Part shown: positions 13,427 to 21,235 of the stretch, one piece after another | How the letters are laid out: every line of letters starts with the position of its first letter | Numbering within the stretch: position 1 is the stretch's first letter | Virus record (IMG/VR): IMGVR_UViG_3300034104_001181 | Location: 1-30,393 of that record | Length of the DNA stretch: 30,393 nt | Reading direction: 5' to 3' (one strand) | From: a virus | Notes under the pieces: model-generated | Told to the model about the DNA's origin: nothing | Databases searched by the model: none | What the model saw: only the letters and a program-made list of their open reading frames with translations | Translations under genes and position numbers: made by a program

Positions 13427-13458
13427 GGGTGGTGGAAAAAACACCATCCTTTTTTTTT
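13427..13458 (+). terminator. Intrinsic terminator after the capsid gene
   Basis: GGGTGGTG, loop GAAAAAA and CACCATCC form an 8-bp stem with one G-T pair, followed by nine T. Confidence 0.9.
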
Positions 13459-13487
13459 ACTAATAACTCAAAATAAATATATAAATT

Positions 13488-14015
13488 ATGGCTTGTGATA
13501 TTTCATTAGGTAGAATCGAACCTTGTAAAGATTCAGTAGGTGGATTGAAAGCTGTTTATTTCGTAAATTATGGTGATGCAACAGGGTACACTTATGATGC
13601 TACAAATACAGATGTTATTACAGATGTAGCAGGTACACCATCAGCTTATAAATACGATTTAAAAGGTGCTTCTACATTTACACAAAACGTAAATAGCTCT
13701 AGAGAAAATGGTACTACATTTTACGAGCAAGTACTTGAACTAACATTTAAAAAATTATCTATTGTAGATAACAAACAACTTAAACTTATGGCTTATGGTA
13801 GACCACAAGTAATTGTTGAAGATAACAATGGTAATTTCTTTTATTCAGGTTTAAAGCACGGAATGGATGTAACTGGTGGTACTATTGTAACAGGTGGTGC
13901 TATGGGAGATTTAAGTGGATATACTTTAACTCTTACAGGTATGGAGCCAGTACCAGCTAACTTTATCGGAGATACTTTAGCAGGTGCAGGGTTTACTGTA
14001 GTTTCAGGATCTTAA
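13488..14015 (+). CDS. Major tail (tube) protein
   Basis: This is a 175-residue, beta-rich protein. It begins MACDISLGRIEPCKDSVGGL and contains FYEQVLELTFKKLSIVDNKQ, VIVEDNNGNFFYSGLKHGMD and GAMGDLSGYTLTLTGMEPVP, a pattern I associate with tail tube proteins of Bacteroidetes siphoviruses. It sits as its own unit between two terminators (13427 and 14039), as expected for an abundant protein. Gly/Thr-rich content and the final 'tTG-E-P-x-P' strand fit a tube fold. The alternative would be another abundant virion protein such as a head decoration. Confidence 0.78.
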   Translation: MACDISLGRIEPCKDSVGGLKAVYFVNYGDATGYTYDATNTDVITDVAGTPSAYKYDLKGASTFTQNVNSSRENGTTFYEQVLELTFKKLSIVDNKQLKLMAYGRPQVIVEDNNGNFFYSGLKHGMDVTGGTIVTGGAMGDLSGYTLTLTGMEPVPANFIGDTLAGAGFTVVSGS

Positions 14016-14038
14016 TATTTAACTATATTACTTTTAAA

Positions 14039-14063
14039 GGGTGGCTAATTGCTACCCTTTTTT
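14039..14063 (+). terminator. Intrinsic terminator after the tail tube gene
   Basis: GGGTGGC, loop TAATT and GCTACCC form a 7-bp stem with one G-T pair, followed by six T. Confidence 0.88.
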
Positions 14064-14086
14064 AGTTATAACAAATTTGTACTTTT

Positions 14087-14104
14087 TTAATTTTTAAAAT
14101 AAAA
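14087..14104 (+). promoter_or_regulatory. AT-rich structural-gene leader motif (copy 6)
   Basis: TTAATTTTTAAAATAAAA lies 2 bp before ATG 14107; together with the copy at 10694 it defines the consensus. Confidence 0.5.
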
Positions 14105-14106
14105 CA

Positions 14107-14436
14107 ATGATAATACTAAAAGAACAGGAAGGAGTACAAACATTAAAATTAGCAATTAATGGATGCAGTGCTACTTCAATAGTTTTAGTAGATGAAGAAA
14201 CTAGTTTAGAAACTGAAATTAATTGTGAGTTTTATATATCTGCTTACTATATGGAAATTAACGTAGTATTAGATGTAAAAGAAAATAAATACTATACAGT
14301 TAAAGTTAAAAATGACACTGAAGTAGTTTATACAGGTTTAGCTTTTTGTACAAACCAAGATATTGTAGATTATAGTATAAACAATAATGTTTACACAGAA
14401 AATACTACTAATAACGAATTTATAATTTATGAATAA
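14107..14436 (+). CDS. Putative structural protein upstream of the portal
   Basis: This is a 109-residue, beta-rich acidic protein beginning MIILKEQEGVQTLKLAINGC, with NKYYTVKVKNDTEVVYTGLA then FCTNQDIVDYSINNNVYTEN. The 'YxGxxFCTxQ...YSI' ending is one I recall from short proteins next to portal or tail genes of Bacteroidetes phages. It probably forms part of the tail or head-tail joint. It overlaps the portal gene by 8 bp (same direction), so expression is coupled. Confidence 0.6.
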   Translation: MIILKEQEGVQTLKLAINGCSATSIVLVDEETSLETEINCEFYISAYYMEINVVLDVKENKYYTVKVKNDTEVVYTGLAFCTNQDIVDYSINNNVYTENTTNNEFIIYE

Positions 14437-16219
14437 TATCCACATTTTAAATTTAAGTGCTTATACTTCTCCGATAATAGAGGAAAGCAAGAATAAAGAT
14501 TTTGTACAATATGGTGCAGATAATAACTATTTTCAATACTTAATTGATAGATTTCTTTACTCTAATACTAATCACGCTATTATTACAGGTGTAACTAATA
14601 TGGTTTATGGTAAAGGTATTGCTGCTACTGATTCTAATAGAAAGCCTGATCAATATGCTCAAATGATGTCCATAATAAAAGGAGATTGTTTAAAAAGAGT
14701 AGCTTTAGAAAGAAAGCTTTTAGGTATGGCAGCTATGCAGGTAGTTTACTCAAAAGGTAAAGTTACTACTATAGACCATTTTCCAATGCAAACTTTAAGG
14801 GCTGAAAAATGCAACGATAAAGGAGAGATTGAAGCTTGGTACTACCACCACGATTGGAGCAAATATAGAAATGGTGATGTATTAAAACGTATTCCTGCTT
14901 TTGGTTTTGGTAACGGAAACGAAGTAGAACTTTATATAGTTAAGCCTTATATTAGTGGATATTATTATTATACACCTATTGACTATTCAGGTGCTTTACC
15001 TTATGCTAAATTAGAAGAAGAAATTGCAGATTATTTAATTAATGATGTAATGAATGGCTTTAGTGGTACTAAAGTTATCAACTTTAATAACAATATACCA
15101 CCAGAAGAAAAAAGGCAAGAAATTGCAAACGATGTTAAGCGTAAATTAACAGGTGCTAAAGGAGATAAAGTAATTGTATCTTTTAATGCTTCACAAGAGA
15201 ATAAAACTACTGTAGACGATATTCCTTTAAATGATGCTCCTGCTCACTATGAGTACCTATCTACTGAATGTTTTGAAAAGTTAATTGTAGGTCACAGAGT
15301 TACTTCACCAATGCTTTTAGGAATTAGAGATACAGGTGGTGGTTTAAGTAATAACGCAGATGAAATTGAAACAGCAACTAGATTATTTGATAATATTGTT
15401 ATTAGACCTTACCAAATTGAAATTATAGATGCCTTAGATGTTATTTTAGCAGTTAATGGTATTTCGTTAAACTTATATTTTAAAACAATACAGCCTTTAG
15501 ATTTTATCGATGTTAATACTGCTAATGCTACTACAAATGAAGAAGAAACTGGAGTCAAAATGGCTAAAGTTTGTTGTGCAAGTGATAAAGATACTTCTGT
15601 GGATCTAGCAGATGCTTTAACTGAAAAAGGTGAAGTATTAGGTGCTGAATGGGTTTTAATTGATGAAAGCGAAGTAGATTTAGATGCAGAAGAAGAATTA
15701 GATGCAGAAATTAATTTTTTAAATAACAAAGGTAAAAAAGATAAAAATTTACTTTCTAAATTAGTTGATTTAGCTTCTACTATTACAGGTAGACCTAACG
15801 CAAGTTCTAACCAAGATGAAAATATAGATGGTATTCGTTTTATTACACGCTATAAATATAGTGGTGATGCTACAGGAGAAAGAGAATTTTGTAAAAGAAT
15901 GTTAGCAGCTGATAAACTTTACAGAAAAGAAGATATTAAACAAACTACTTCTAATGAAGTCAATCCTGGACAAGGTCACAATGGTAATAATTATGATTTA
16001 TTTCTTTACAAAGGTGGAGTAAATTGTAAGCATAAATGGTTAAGACAAACTTACGTTTCTTTTGAAAATGTAAAAATTGATGTAAATAACCCTAATGCTA
16101 CTACTATTTCAACTAATAAAGCAGAAAAATATGGATATAGAGTAAGAAACCCAAAAGAAGTAGCTATGCGACCTTACGATATGCCTAATCACGGACACCA
16201 CCCAAATTATAATAAATAG
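14429..16219 (+). CDS. Portal protein with C-terminal extension
   Basis: This 596-residue protein forms the dodecameric ring at the capsid vertex. The portal part (about residues 1-390) shows DFVQYGADNNYFQYLIDRFL, VTNMVYGKGIAA, then VGHRVTSPMLLGIRDTGGGL, a typical portal helix and loop. From about residue 450 a second domain follows a Lys-rich linker: FITRYKYSGDATGEREFCKR, LYRKEDIKQTTS, NPGQGHNGNNYDLFLYKGGV and CKHKWLRQTYV. That segment is one I know attached to portals of Bacteroidetes phages, perhaps an ADP-ribosyl or MuF-like head morphogenesis module; its function is uncertain. Position far downstream of terL is unusual. Confidence 0.82.
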   Translation: MNNIHILNLSAYTSPIIEESKNKDFVQYGADNNYFQYLIDRFLYSNTNHAIITGVTNMVYGKGIAATDSNRKPDQYAQMMSIIKGDCLKRVALERKLLGMAAMQVVYSKGKVTTIDHFPMQTLRAEKCNDKGEIEAWYYHHDWSKYRNGDVLKRIPAFGFGNGNEVELYIVKPYISGYYYYTPIDYSGALPYAKLEEEIADYLINDVMNGFSGTKVINFNNNIPPEEKRQEIANDVKRKLTGAKGDKVIVSFNASQENKTTVDDIPLNDAPAHYEYLSTECFEKLIVGHRVTSPMLLGIRDTGGGLSNNADEIETATRLFDNIVIRPYQIEIIDALDVILAVNGISLNLYFKTIQPLDFIDVNTANATTNEEETGVKMAKVCCASDKDTSVDLADALTEKGEVLGAEWVLIDESEVDLDAEEELDAEINFLNNKGKKDKNLLSKLVDLASTITGRPNASSNQDENIDGIRFITRYKYSGDATGEREFCKRMLAADKLYRKEDIKQTTSNEVNPGQGHNGNNYDLFLYKGGVNCKHKWLRQTYVSFENVKIDVNNPNATTISTNKAEKYGYRVRNPKEVAMRPYDMPNHGHHPNYNK

Positions 16220-16221
16220 AT

Positions 16222-16734
16222 ATGGCTTACGCACTATTAATAAGTACAGAGGATATTAAAAAGTTTACTATTCTAAATGGTAATTTAGATGTAGATGATT
16301 TTATACAATATATAAAAATAGCACAGGATGTTACTATCCAAAATTATTTAGGTACTGATTTATACAATAAATTCCAGGATCTTATAATTTCAGGTGATAT
16401 TAATGAAGCAGAGTTTTTAAGCTATAAAACGCTTTTAAACACTTATATTAAACCAATGCATATACACTGGAGTATGGTTTACTATTTACCATTTGCATCC
16501 TATACAATAGCTAATAAAGGAGTATTTAAACATACTTCTGAGAATGCTAATACTTTAGAGAAGTTAGAAATAGATTATTTAGTAGAAAAGGAAAGAGATA
16601 TTGCAGAACATTACACACAAAGGTTTATTGATTATATGTGTTTTCAGCAATCGGAATTCCCTGAGTACACTTCTAATTCAAATGAAGATATGAACCCTGA
16701 TACAAATAATTTCTATGGAAGTTGGGTGCTTTAA
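16222..16734 (+). CDS. Head-tail connector / adaptor protein (DUF6712-like)
   Basis: This 170-residue helical protein begins MAYALLISTEDIKKFTILNG and contains IKIAQDVTIQNYLGTDLYNK, followed by HWSMVYYLPFASYTIANKGV. The 'D-V-x-I-Q-x-x-L-G-T-x-L-Y-x-K' segment is typical of a Bacteroidetes-phage adaptor family that sits next to the portal. It should attach below the portal ring. It begins two bases after the portal stop and overlaps the next small gene by 20 bp. Confidence 0.75.
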   Translation: MAYALLISTEDIKKFTILNGNLDVDDFIQYIKIAQDVTIQNYLGTDLYNKFQDLIISGDINEAEFLSYKTLLNTYIKPMHIHWSMVYYLPFASYTIANKGVFKHTSENANTLEKLEIDYLVEKERDIAEHYTQRFIDYMCFQQSEFPEYTSNSNEDMNPDTNNFYGSWVL

Positions 16735-16846
16735 AAAACAAAGAAAGAAAGTAGGTAATTATAAACCTAAAGAACAGAACAAAGAAAAATTACAATTATT
16801 CTTAATAAAGTTAGAAAAAAATGGGCTTGAACTTCCAAAACATTAA
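16715..16846 (+). CDS. Small basic protein overlapping connector and adaptor genes
   Basis: This 43-residue protein begins MEVGCFKKQRKKVGNYKPKE and ends LQLFLIKLEKNGLELPKH. It fills the gap between the connector (ending at 16734) and the next gene (starting at 16821), overlapping both in another frame. Basic Lys-rich start and a helical end with no membrane segment. It is below usual length cut-offs, but the sequence is coherent and the overlaps fit the compact style of this genome. The function is unknown. Confidence 0.55.
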   Translation: MEVGCFKKQRKKVGNYKPKEQNKEKLQLFLIKLEKNGLELPKH

Positions 16847-17156
16847 AGGCGATACTTTCGAACAAGTAAACTTTGAAGTTAAAATTAATGATGTAGCTGT
16901 AGATTTAACAGATGCAGTTATTCGTATGCAACTTAGAAAAGAATATGGTGGTGTAATTGCTTTATCTTTAACTTCAGTTGCTAATGCTGGTATAACTATT
17001 ACAACTCCCGCAAGTGGTTTGTTTAAAATAAATAAACAAGTTATAGATGTAGCACCTTATAATTACATTTACGATATTGAAATTCATTTTGATAACGGAG
17101 ATATTAAAACTTGGATCAGTGGTAACTTTCTAATTTTAGCAGATGTCACAAGATAA
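16821..17156 (+). CDS. BppU-like N-terminal domain protein, fibre adaptor
   Basis: This 111-residue beta-rich protein begins MGLNFQNIKGDTFEQVNFEV and contains VDLTDAVIRMQLRKEYGGVI, GLFKINKQVI and YIYDIEIHFDNGDIKTWISG, ending NFLILADVTR. The order 'dLT-a-x-i-x-M-q-l-R', 'G-x-F-x-I', 'Y-x-Y-D-I-E', 'G-x-F-x-I-x-x-D-V-T-R' is the pattern of the small BppU-type domain that often forms the base of receptor-binding complexes. It precedes the fibre gene and overlaps it by 14 bp, supporting a role in fibre attachment. Confidence 0.65.
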   Translation: MGLNFQNIKGDTFEQVNFEVKINDVAVDLTDAVIRMQLRKEYGGVIALSLTSVANAGITITTPASGLFKINKQVIDVAPYNYIYDIEIHFDNGDIKTWISGNFLILADVTR

Positions 17157-19530
17157 TATAAATATAAACATAGAAGAAACTAACGATATTGTAAATATTG
17201 TAAGTTCGGAAGTAACCGAGCTTATTGATATTAATGTAGGTGAAACTGTAGAAGAAGTTACTTTAAATATCACTGAAGAAATTATCCAAGTTAATATTAA
17301 TAAAGTTACAGGTGGTGGTGGCAATCAAACTTTAGCCCAAACACTTGTTTTTGGTAACCAAACAGATGGTACTGATATATTTCTAAATAATGAAGATTCT
17401 TTATTATTAGAAAATACTTCTAGTTTAAAAAAAGGAACTTATAATTTTGGTGGTAATGGTGGTATTTCTCGTATATGCTCAAATAATTATGAGGATATGT
17501 GGCAAAATGGTTTTAGACACGTATTCGATCAAAGTGGTTTTATAAGAAATTCAACTAATTGTTTTGATGCAATACCTAATTCATCTTACGATGTTACATT
17601 AAGATTTAAAATTGGCTCTATTTGGACTTTAGATAATGGAACTAATTATATTTGTACTGATGCTACTGAAGGGGCTGCAGTTTGGGAACTTTACAATGTA
17701 ATACCAACTAATACAAGTGATTTAAATAACGATAGTAATTTTGTATCAGATGCTTCTTATGTACATACTGATAACAATTTTACTACTGCAGAACAAACTA
17801 AATTAGCAGGTATTGAAGCAGGTGCTGAAGTTAATGTAAATGCTGATTGGAACGCTACAAGTGGTGATGCTCAAATTTTAAATAAACCTACTATACCTTC
17901 TTTAACAGGATATGTACCTTATACAGGAGCTACAACTAATGTAAATTTAGGAGAGTACGAAATAAAAGCAGGTCAAATTACATTTGATACTTCACCAACA
18001 GGAACTGCTGCAGTAGCTACTACAAGATGGAATGATACTATAGGAAGTGCAGAAACTACTTTAAAAGGTGGTAGTGTAGTATTAAAAAATGGAGTTGATT
18101 TAGTTGCAAGAGTAGTTAATAAAGTAAGTCCTAATACAACTTTAACTAAAGCAGCATATCAAGTAGTTAGAGTTACAGGAGCTCAAGGTCAAAGATTGGC
18201 TGTAGAATTAGCTCAAGCAAATAACGATAATAATTCAGCTGATACTTTAGGAGTAGTTACTGAAACTATAGCTGCTAACCAAGAAGGGTTTATTTTAACA
18301 GTAGGTCAAATTGAAAATATAAATACAACAGGAAGTTTACAGGGTGAAACTTGGGCAGATGGTGATGTACTTTATTTAAGTCCTACTACAGCAGGAAAAA
18401 TGACTAATATAAAACCTACAGGTGCAACAGGTCACATAGTAATTTTAGGTTATGTAGAATATGCTCACTCAAATCACGGTAAAATCTATGTAAAGATAAT
18501 GAATGGTTGGGAGTTAGATGAACTTCACAATGTATATATTTCTAGCGTTGCAGATAAACAATTATTGTCTTATGATAGTGCAACATCACTTTGGAAAAAT
18601 AAAAGCGTTACAACAGCTGATATTCCTGCAAGTACAGATAAAAATTATGTTACTGATGCACAAGCTACAATAATAGGTAATACAAGTGGAACTAATACAG
18701 GTGATGAAACTACTGCTACGATTAAAACTAAATTAGGTGCAGCAACTACTTCGGTTGATGGTTATTTAACTTCTACTGATTGGAGTACTTTCAATAATAA
18801 AGGAAATAAAATAATTGACATTTCAAATTTTGAAGATAGTGGAGTTTGGGATATATTTCAAAATAAAAATATTAGTTATTTTTTAGGGCAATATGGTGGA
18901 ACTGCTTCATATTTTACTTTACGTTCAAATAGTAGTATCGTTACAAGTGGCACATCAAACGACTTTACATATAATTCAATTTTATATTCAACTACCGCAG
19001 CAGCCGGAACGTTGGCATATCAAAGAGGGTCTAACATAGTAATGTCAACAACTAATATATATAATTTTACATATTTGAGAAGATTTCAAATAAATCAAGT
19101 TTCAAGTGATACAAGATTTTTTATTGGATTAACTAATATGTATATTGTGTCAAATCCTACAAATATCGAACCTACTTCAATGACTCAATGTATAGGTTTG
19201 GCAAAATTATCAACTTCAAACAATTTATTTTTAATTTATAATGACGGAACCGGAACGGCTACGTCTGTTGATTTAGGAATAAATTATCCGGCAAATAGTT
19301 TGTTTTTTTATGATTTGTTAATTAGAAAAAATAGTTCAAGTAGTTTTTCGGTAACAATTAGAAAAACAAGAATAACAACAGGCGAAATTATAAGTACTAC
19401 AAATAATATAAGTACTAATTTTCCAAATATATCGAATGCCTCTCCGGCTGCTTGGATAACTAATAATGCAACCGCTGCCTTAAATAGTTTTCGTGATTTT
19501 GGTTGTGTAATTTATAATAATAGTATATAA
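17143..19530 (+). CDS. Tail fibre / receptor-binding protein
   Basis: This 795-residue protein has an acidic N-terminus rich in Ile/Val/Glu (residues 1-55, strand-like), then a Gly-rich link (GGGGNQ), then about residues 210-260 with EQTKLAGIEAGAEVNVNADW and DAQILNKPTIPSLTGYVPYT, segments common in Bacteroidetes-phage fibres. A middle domain with LGVVTETIAANQEGFILTVG and GDVLYLSPTTAGKMTNIKPT follows. From about residue 560 (18,820) the C-terminal part is a different, strand-rich Ser/Asn/Thr domain. Its bases use CCG, ACG, TCG and CCGG more than the rest of the window, pointing to exchange of the receptor-binding end. Confidence 0.8.
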   Translation: MSQDNININIEETNDIVNIVSSEVTELIDINVGETVEEVTLNITEEIIQVNINKVTGGGGNQTLAQTLVFGNQTDGTDIFLNNEDSLLLENTSSLKKGTYNFGGNGGISRICSNNYEDMWQNGFRHVFDQSGFIRNSTNCFDAIPNSSYDVTLRFKIGSIWTLDNGTNYICTDATEGAAVWELYNVIPTNTSDLNNDSNFVSDASYVHTDNNFTTAEQTKLAGIEAGAEVNVNADWNATSGDAQILNKPTIPSLTGYVPYTGATTNVNLGEYEIKAGQITFDTSPTGTAAVATTRWNDTIGSAETTLKGGSVVLKNGVDLVARVVNKVSPNTTLTKAAYQVVRVTGAQGQRLAVELAQANNDNNSADTLGVVTETIAANQEGFILTVGQIENINTTGSLQGETWADGDVLYLSPTTAGKMTNIKPTGATGHIVILGYVEYAHSNHGKIYVKIMNGWELDELHNVYISSVADKQLLSYDSATSLWKNKSVTTADIPASTDKNYVTDAQATIIGNTSGTNTGDETTATIKTKLGAATTSVDGYLTSTDWSTFNNKGNKIIDISNFEDSGVWDIFQNKNISYFLGQYGGTASYFTLRSNSSIVTSGTSNDFTYNSILYSTTAAAGTLAYQRGSNIVMSTTNIYNFTYLRRFQINQVSSDTRFFIGLTNMYIVSNPTNIEPTSMTQCIGLAKLSTSNNLFLIYNDGTGTATSVDLGINYPANSLFFYDLLIRKNSSSSFSVTIRKTRITTGEIISTTNNISTNFPNISNASPAAWITNNATAALNSFRDFGCVIYNNSI

Positions 19531-19531
19531 A

Positions 19532-19870
19532 ATGAAATATTTTCAAACAAAAAACGGGGTTATAATTGATGAAAATAGGAACATAATTCCTATGGATGAA
19601 TCTAATGCAATATATCAAAAATATTTAGATTTTCTTAAAGCAGATGGTACAGTTGAACAAACTGATTTGTTATCTGATTTTGAAATTGACTTAGCTAAAA
19701 ATGAAGGTATTGATAAATTAAAAAAAGAATGCTACGATGAACTTGCTTTAACTGATTGGTATTTTGTAAGAAAAATGGATATTGGTATAGAAGTACCTAA
19801 AAAAATTATAGAGCAACGAAATGAAATAAGAAAAAAATATAATGATTTAATAAATGAAAACCTATCTTAA
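19532..19870 (+). CDS. Small tail-fibre partner, possible fibre assembly protein
   Basis: This acidic 112-residue protein begins MKYFQTKNGVIIDENRNIIP and ends with a basic helix EQRNEIRKKYNDLINENLS. The middle ECYDELALTDWYFVRKMDIG and IEVPKKIIEQRNEIRK pattern ('L-x-x-x-D-W-[YF]-x-x-R ... P-x-x-I-x-x-x-R') is found in small proteins and tail-fibre assembly chaperones after fibre genes. It starts one base after the fibre stop and overlaps the holin gene by 17 bp. The role as chaperone is inferred; it may be a minor tail protein. Confidence 0.55.
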   Translation: MKYFQTKNGVIIDENRNIIPMDESNAIYQKYLDFLKADGTVEQTDLLSDFEIDLAKNEGIDKLKKECYDELALTDWYFVRKMDIGIEVPKKIIEQRNEIRKKYNDLINENLS

Positions 19871-20288
19871 TTATTTTCTTACTGGTTTAGTATTATTTTT
19901 TGCACCTATTCAAGGATTGCTTATTGCAGTAGCGTTTGGGATAATGTTAGATACATTTACTGGTATCTTTAAGAGTATAAAGTTAAAAGGGTTGCAGTCT
20001 ATCCGATCTCGTACTTTATCTAATGTTATCTCTAAAATGCTATTATACCAAGTATCTATTATTAGTTTATATACTATTGATAAATACCTTTTAAATGAAT
20101 TAGTAAACTTACACTTTAGCACTCAATTTTTATTTACAAAGTTAATAGCTATTATTTTAGTGTTTATTGAATTAGTTTCAATTAAAGAAAATATAGAAGA
20201 AGCTTTAAATGTAGATATTTGGAAAATGCTTAAAAACTTAATGAAAAGAGCTAAAGAAGTTAAAACCGATATAGATAGTTTAAAATGA
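19854..20288 (+). CDS. Holin (phage holin family 4-like)
   Basis: This 144-residue membrane protein would form the pore that releases the endolysin. I see three or four hydrophobic segments: about 8-30 (LTGLVLFFAPIQGLLIAVAF), 58-78 (VISKMLLYQVSIISLYTI) and 93-110 (LFTKLIAIILVFIELVSI). The segment FIELVSIKENIEEAL is the characteristic 'E-[LV]-x-S-I-x-E-N' of toxin-secretion/phage-lysis holins. A basic, helical C-terminus follows. It overlaps the endolysin gene by 4 bp (ATGA) and follows the fibre genes. Confidence 0.82.
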   Translation: MKTYLNYFLTGLVLFFAPIQGLLIAVAFGIMLDTFTGIFKSIKLKGLQSIRSRTLSNVISKMLLYQVSIISLYTIDKYLLNELVNLHFSTQFLFTKLIAIILVFIELVSIKENIEEALNVDIWKMLKNLMKRAKEVKTDIDSLK

Positions 20289-20737
20289 TAGTAACTAAAA
20301 ACTTAACGCTAGAAGAATTAATACACTCTGATACTGCTAAAGCTAAAGGTATAGATAATAGCCCTACAAATGAGCATTTAAAAAGCTTAATTGAAATAGC
20401 TAATAATATATTCCAACCTTTAAGAGATGCTATAGGTAAACCAATTAGAATTTCAAGTGGTTATAGAAGTGAAAAGTTAAATAAAGCAGTAGGTGGATCT
20501 AAAACATCACAGCATAATAAAGGTCAAGCTTTAGATTTAGTAGCTACTTCAGGCTTTACTAATAAAGATATATTTGATTATATTAAAAATAACTTAGAGT
20601 TCGATCAAATGATTTGGGAGTTTGGTACAGATAAAAACCCTGATTGGGTTCACGTTTCTTATAATAAAGGTAAAAATAGAAAGCAAGTACTTAAAGCAAT
20701 AAAAAAAGATGGTAAAACTTTATATATTAATTATTAG
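20285..20737 (+). CDS. Endolysin, M15 peptidase (D,D/L,D-carboxypeptidase-like)
   Basis: This 150-residue enzyme would cut peptide bonds in peptidoglycan. The M15_3 pattern is clear: ISSGYRSEKLNKAVGGSKTS, then QHNKGQALDLV with zinc ligands His77 and Asp84, and WVHVSY with His123. The catalytic Glu/Asp is likely Asp120 in NPDWVHV. The N-terminus NLTLEELIHSDTAKAKGIDN is the usual lead-in helix. It has no signal peptide, so it needs the holin. It overlaps the holin start/stop (ATGA) and the spanin gene by 29 bp. Confidence 0.9.
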   Translation: MIVTKNLTLEELIHSDTAKAKGIDNSPTNEHLKSLIEIANNIFQPLRDAIGKPIRISSGYRSEKLNKAVGGSKTSQHNKGQALDLVATSGFTNKDIFDYIKNNLEFDQMIWEFGTDKNPDWVHVSYNKGKNRKQVLKAIKKDGKTLYINY

Positions 20738-21155
20738 TTTATTTTTATTTAGTTGTGGTAGCAGAAAAGCTATTGTAAATAAAGCAGAAATTAAACAAGA
20801 AACTTTAAAAGAAACTACTACTACTTTAACTGATAGTAGTAATGTTACTATTAAATACGATATAACTACAGATTTACTAACTGTATTTGCTAAAGATACT
20901 TTAAAACCATTTACTTATAATGGTAATACCTATTTTAACGCTGTTTTAAGACACGAAAAGAAAAAAGATAACACTTTATATACTAAACAAAATAATGTTA
21001 AATATAAGCAAGTAATTAAGTATGTAACTAAAACTATTACTGTAACTAAAACTAAAGAAGTAATTAAAAAAGAAAGTTATTTTAAATACATTATATTTTT
21101 ACTATTATTAGTAGCTGTTTACTTAGCTAATAAATACAAAAAATACTTTATTTAA
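20709..21155 (+). CDS. Unimolecular spanin-like lipoprotein
   Basis: The 148-residue protein has an N-terminal lipoprotein signal, MVKLYILIISLFLFSCGSRK, with lipobox LFSC (Cys16), and a C-terminal hydrophobic segment YFKYIIFLLLLVAVYLANKY (about residues 124-143). Between is a periplasmic Lys/Thr-rich, beta-rich or extended stretch. Lipid anchor in the outer membrane plus a membrane segment in the inner membrane is exactly the u-spanin plan (as in T1 gp11), and it sits last in the holin, endolysin order. It would fuse the membranes in the final lysis step. Its stop lies in an inverted TTAACAA/TTGTTAA repeat. Confidence 0.78.
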   Translation: MVKLYILIISLFLFSCGSRKAIVNKAEIKQETLKETTTTLTDSSNVTIKYDITTDLLTVFAKDTLKPFTYNGNTYFNAVLRHEKKKDNTLYTKQNNVKYKQVIKYVTKTITVTKTKEVIKKESYFKYIIFLLLLVAVYLANKYKKYFI

Positions 21156-21167
21156 CAAATTGTTAAT
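21151..21167. promoter_or_regulatory. Inverted pair of TTAACAA / TTGTTAA
   Basis: TTAACAA (21152-21158), centre A and TTGTTAA (21160-21166) form a perfect 7-bp inverted repeat around the spanin stop. The right half is the same TGTTAA core as the tandem arrays, but here the copies are head to head. It lies about 39 bp upstream of promoter box 21200. Confidence 0.45.
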
Positions 21168-21177
21168 AACATCATTT

Positions 21178-21207
21178 TTTTAAATTCATTTTTTCTCTAT
21201 AAATTTG
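21178..21207 (+). promoter_or_regulatory. Promoter for the first GIY-YIG endonuclease
   Basis: TAAATTTG at 21200-21207 is a good -7 box; TTTT at 21178-21181 is 18 bp upstream. The ATG lies at 21236. Confidence 0.55.
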
Positions 21208-21235
21208 TGCTATAATTTTAACACAAAGAAATATA

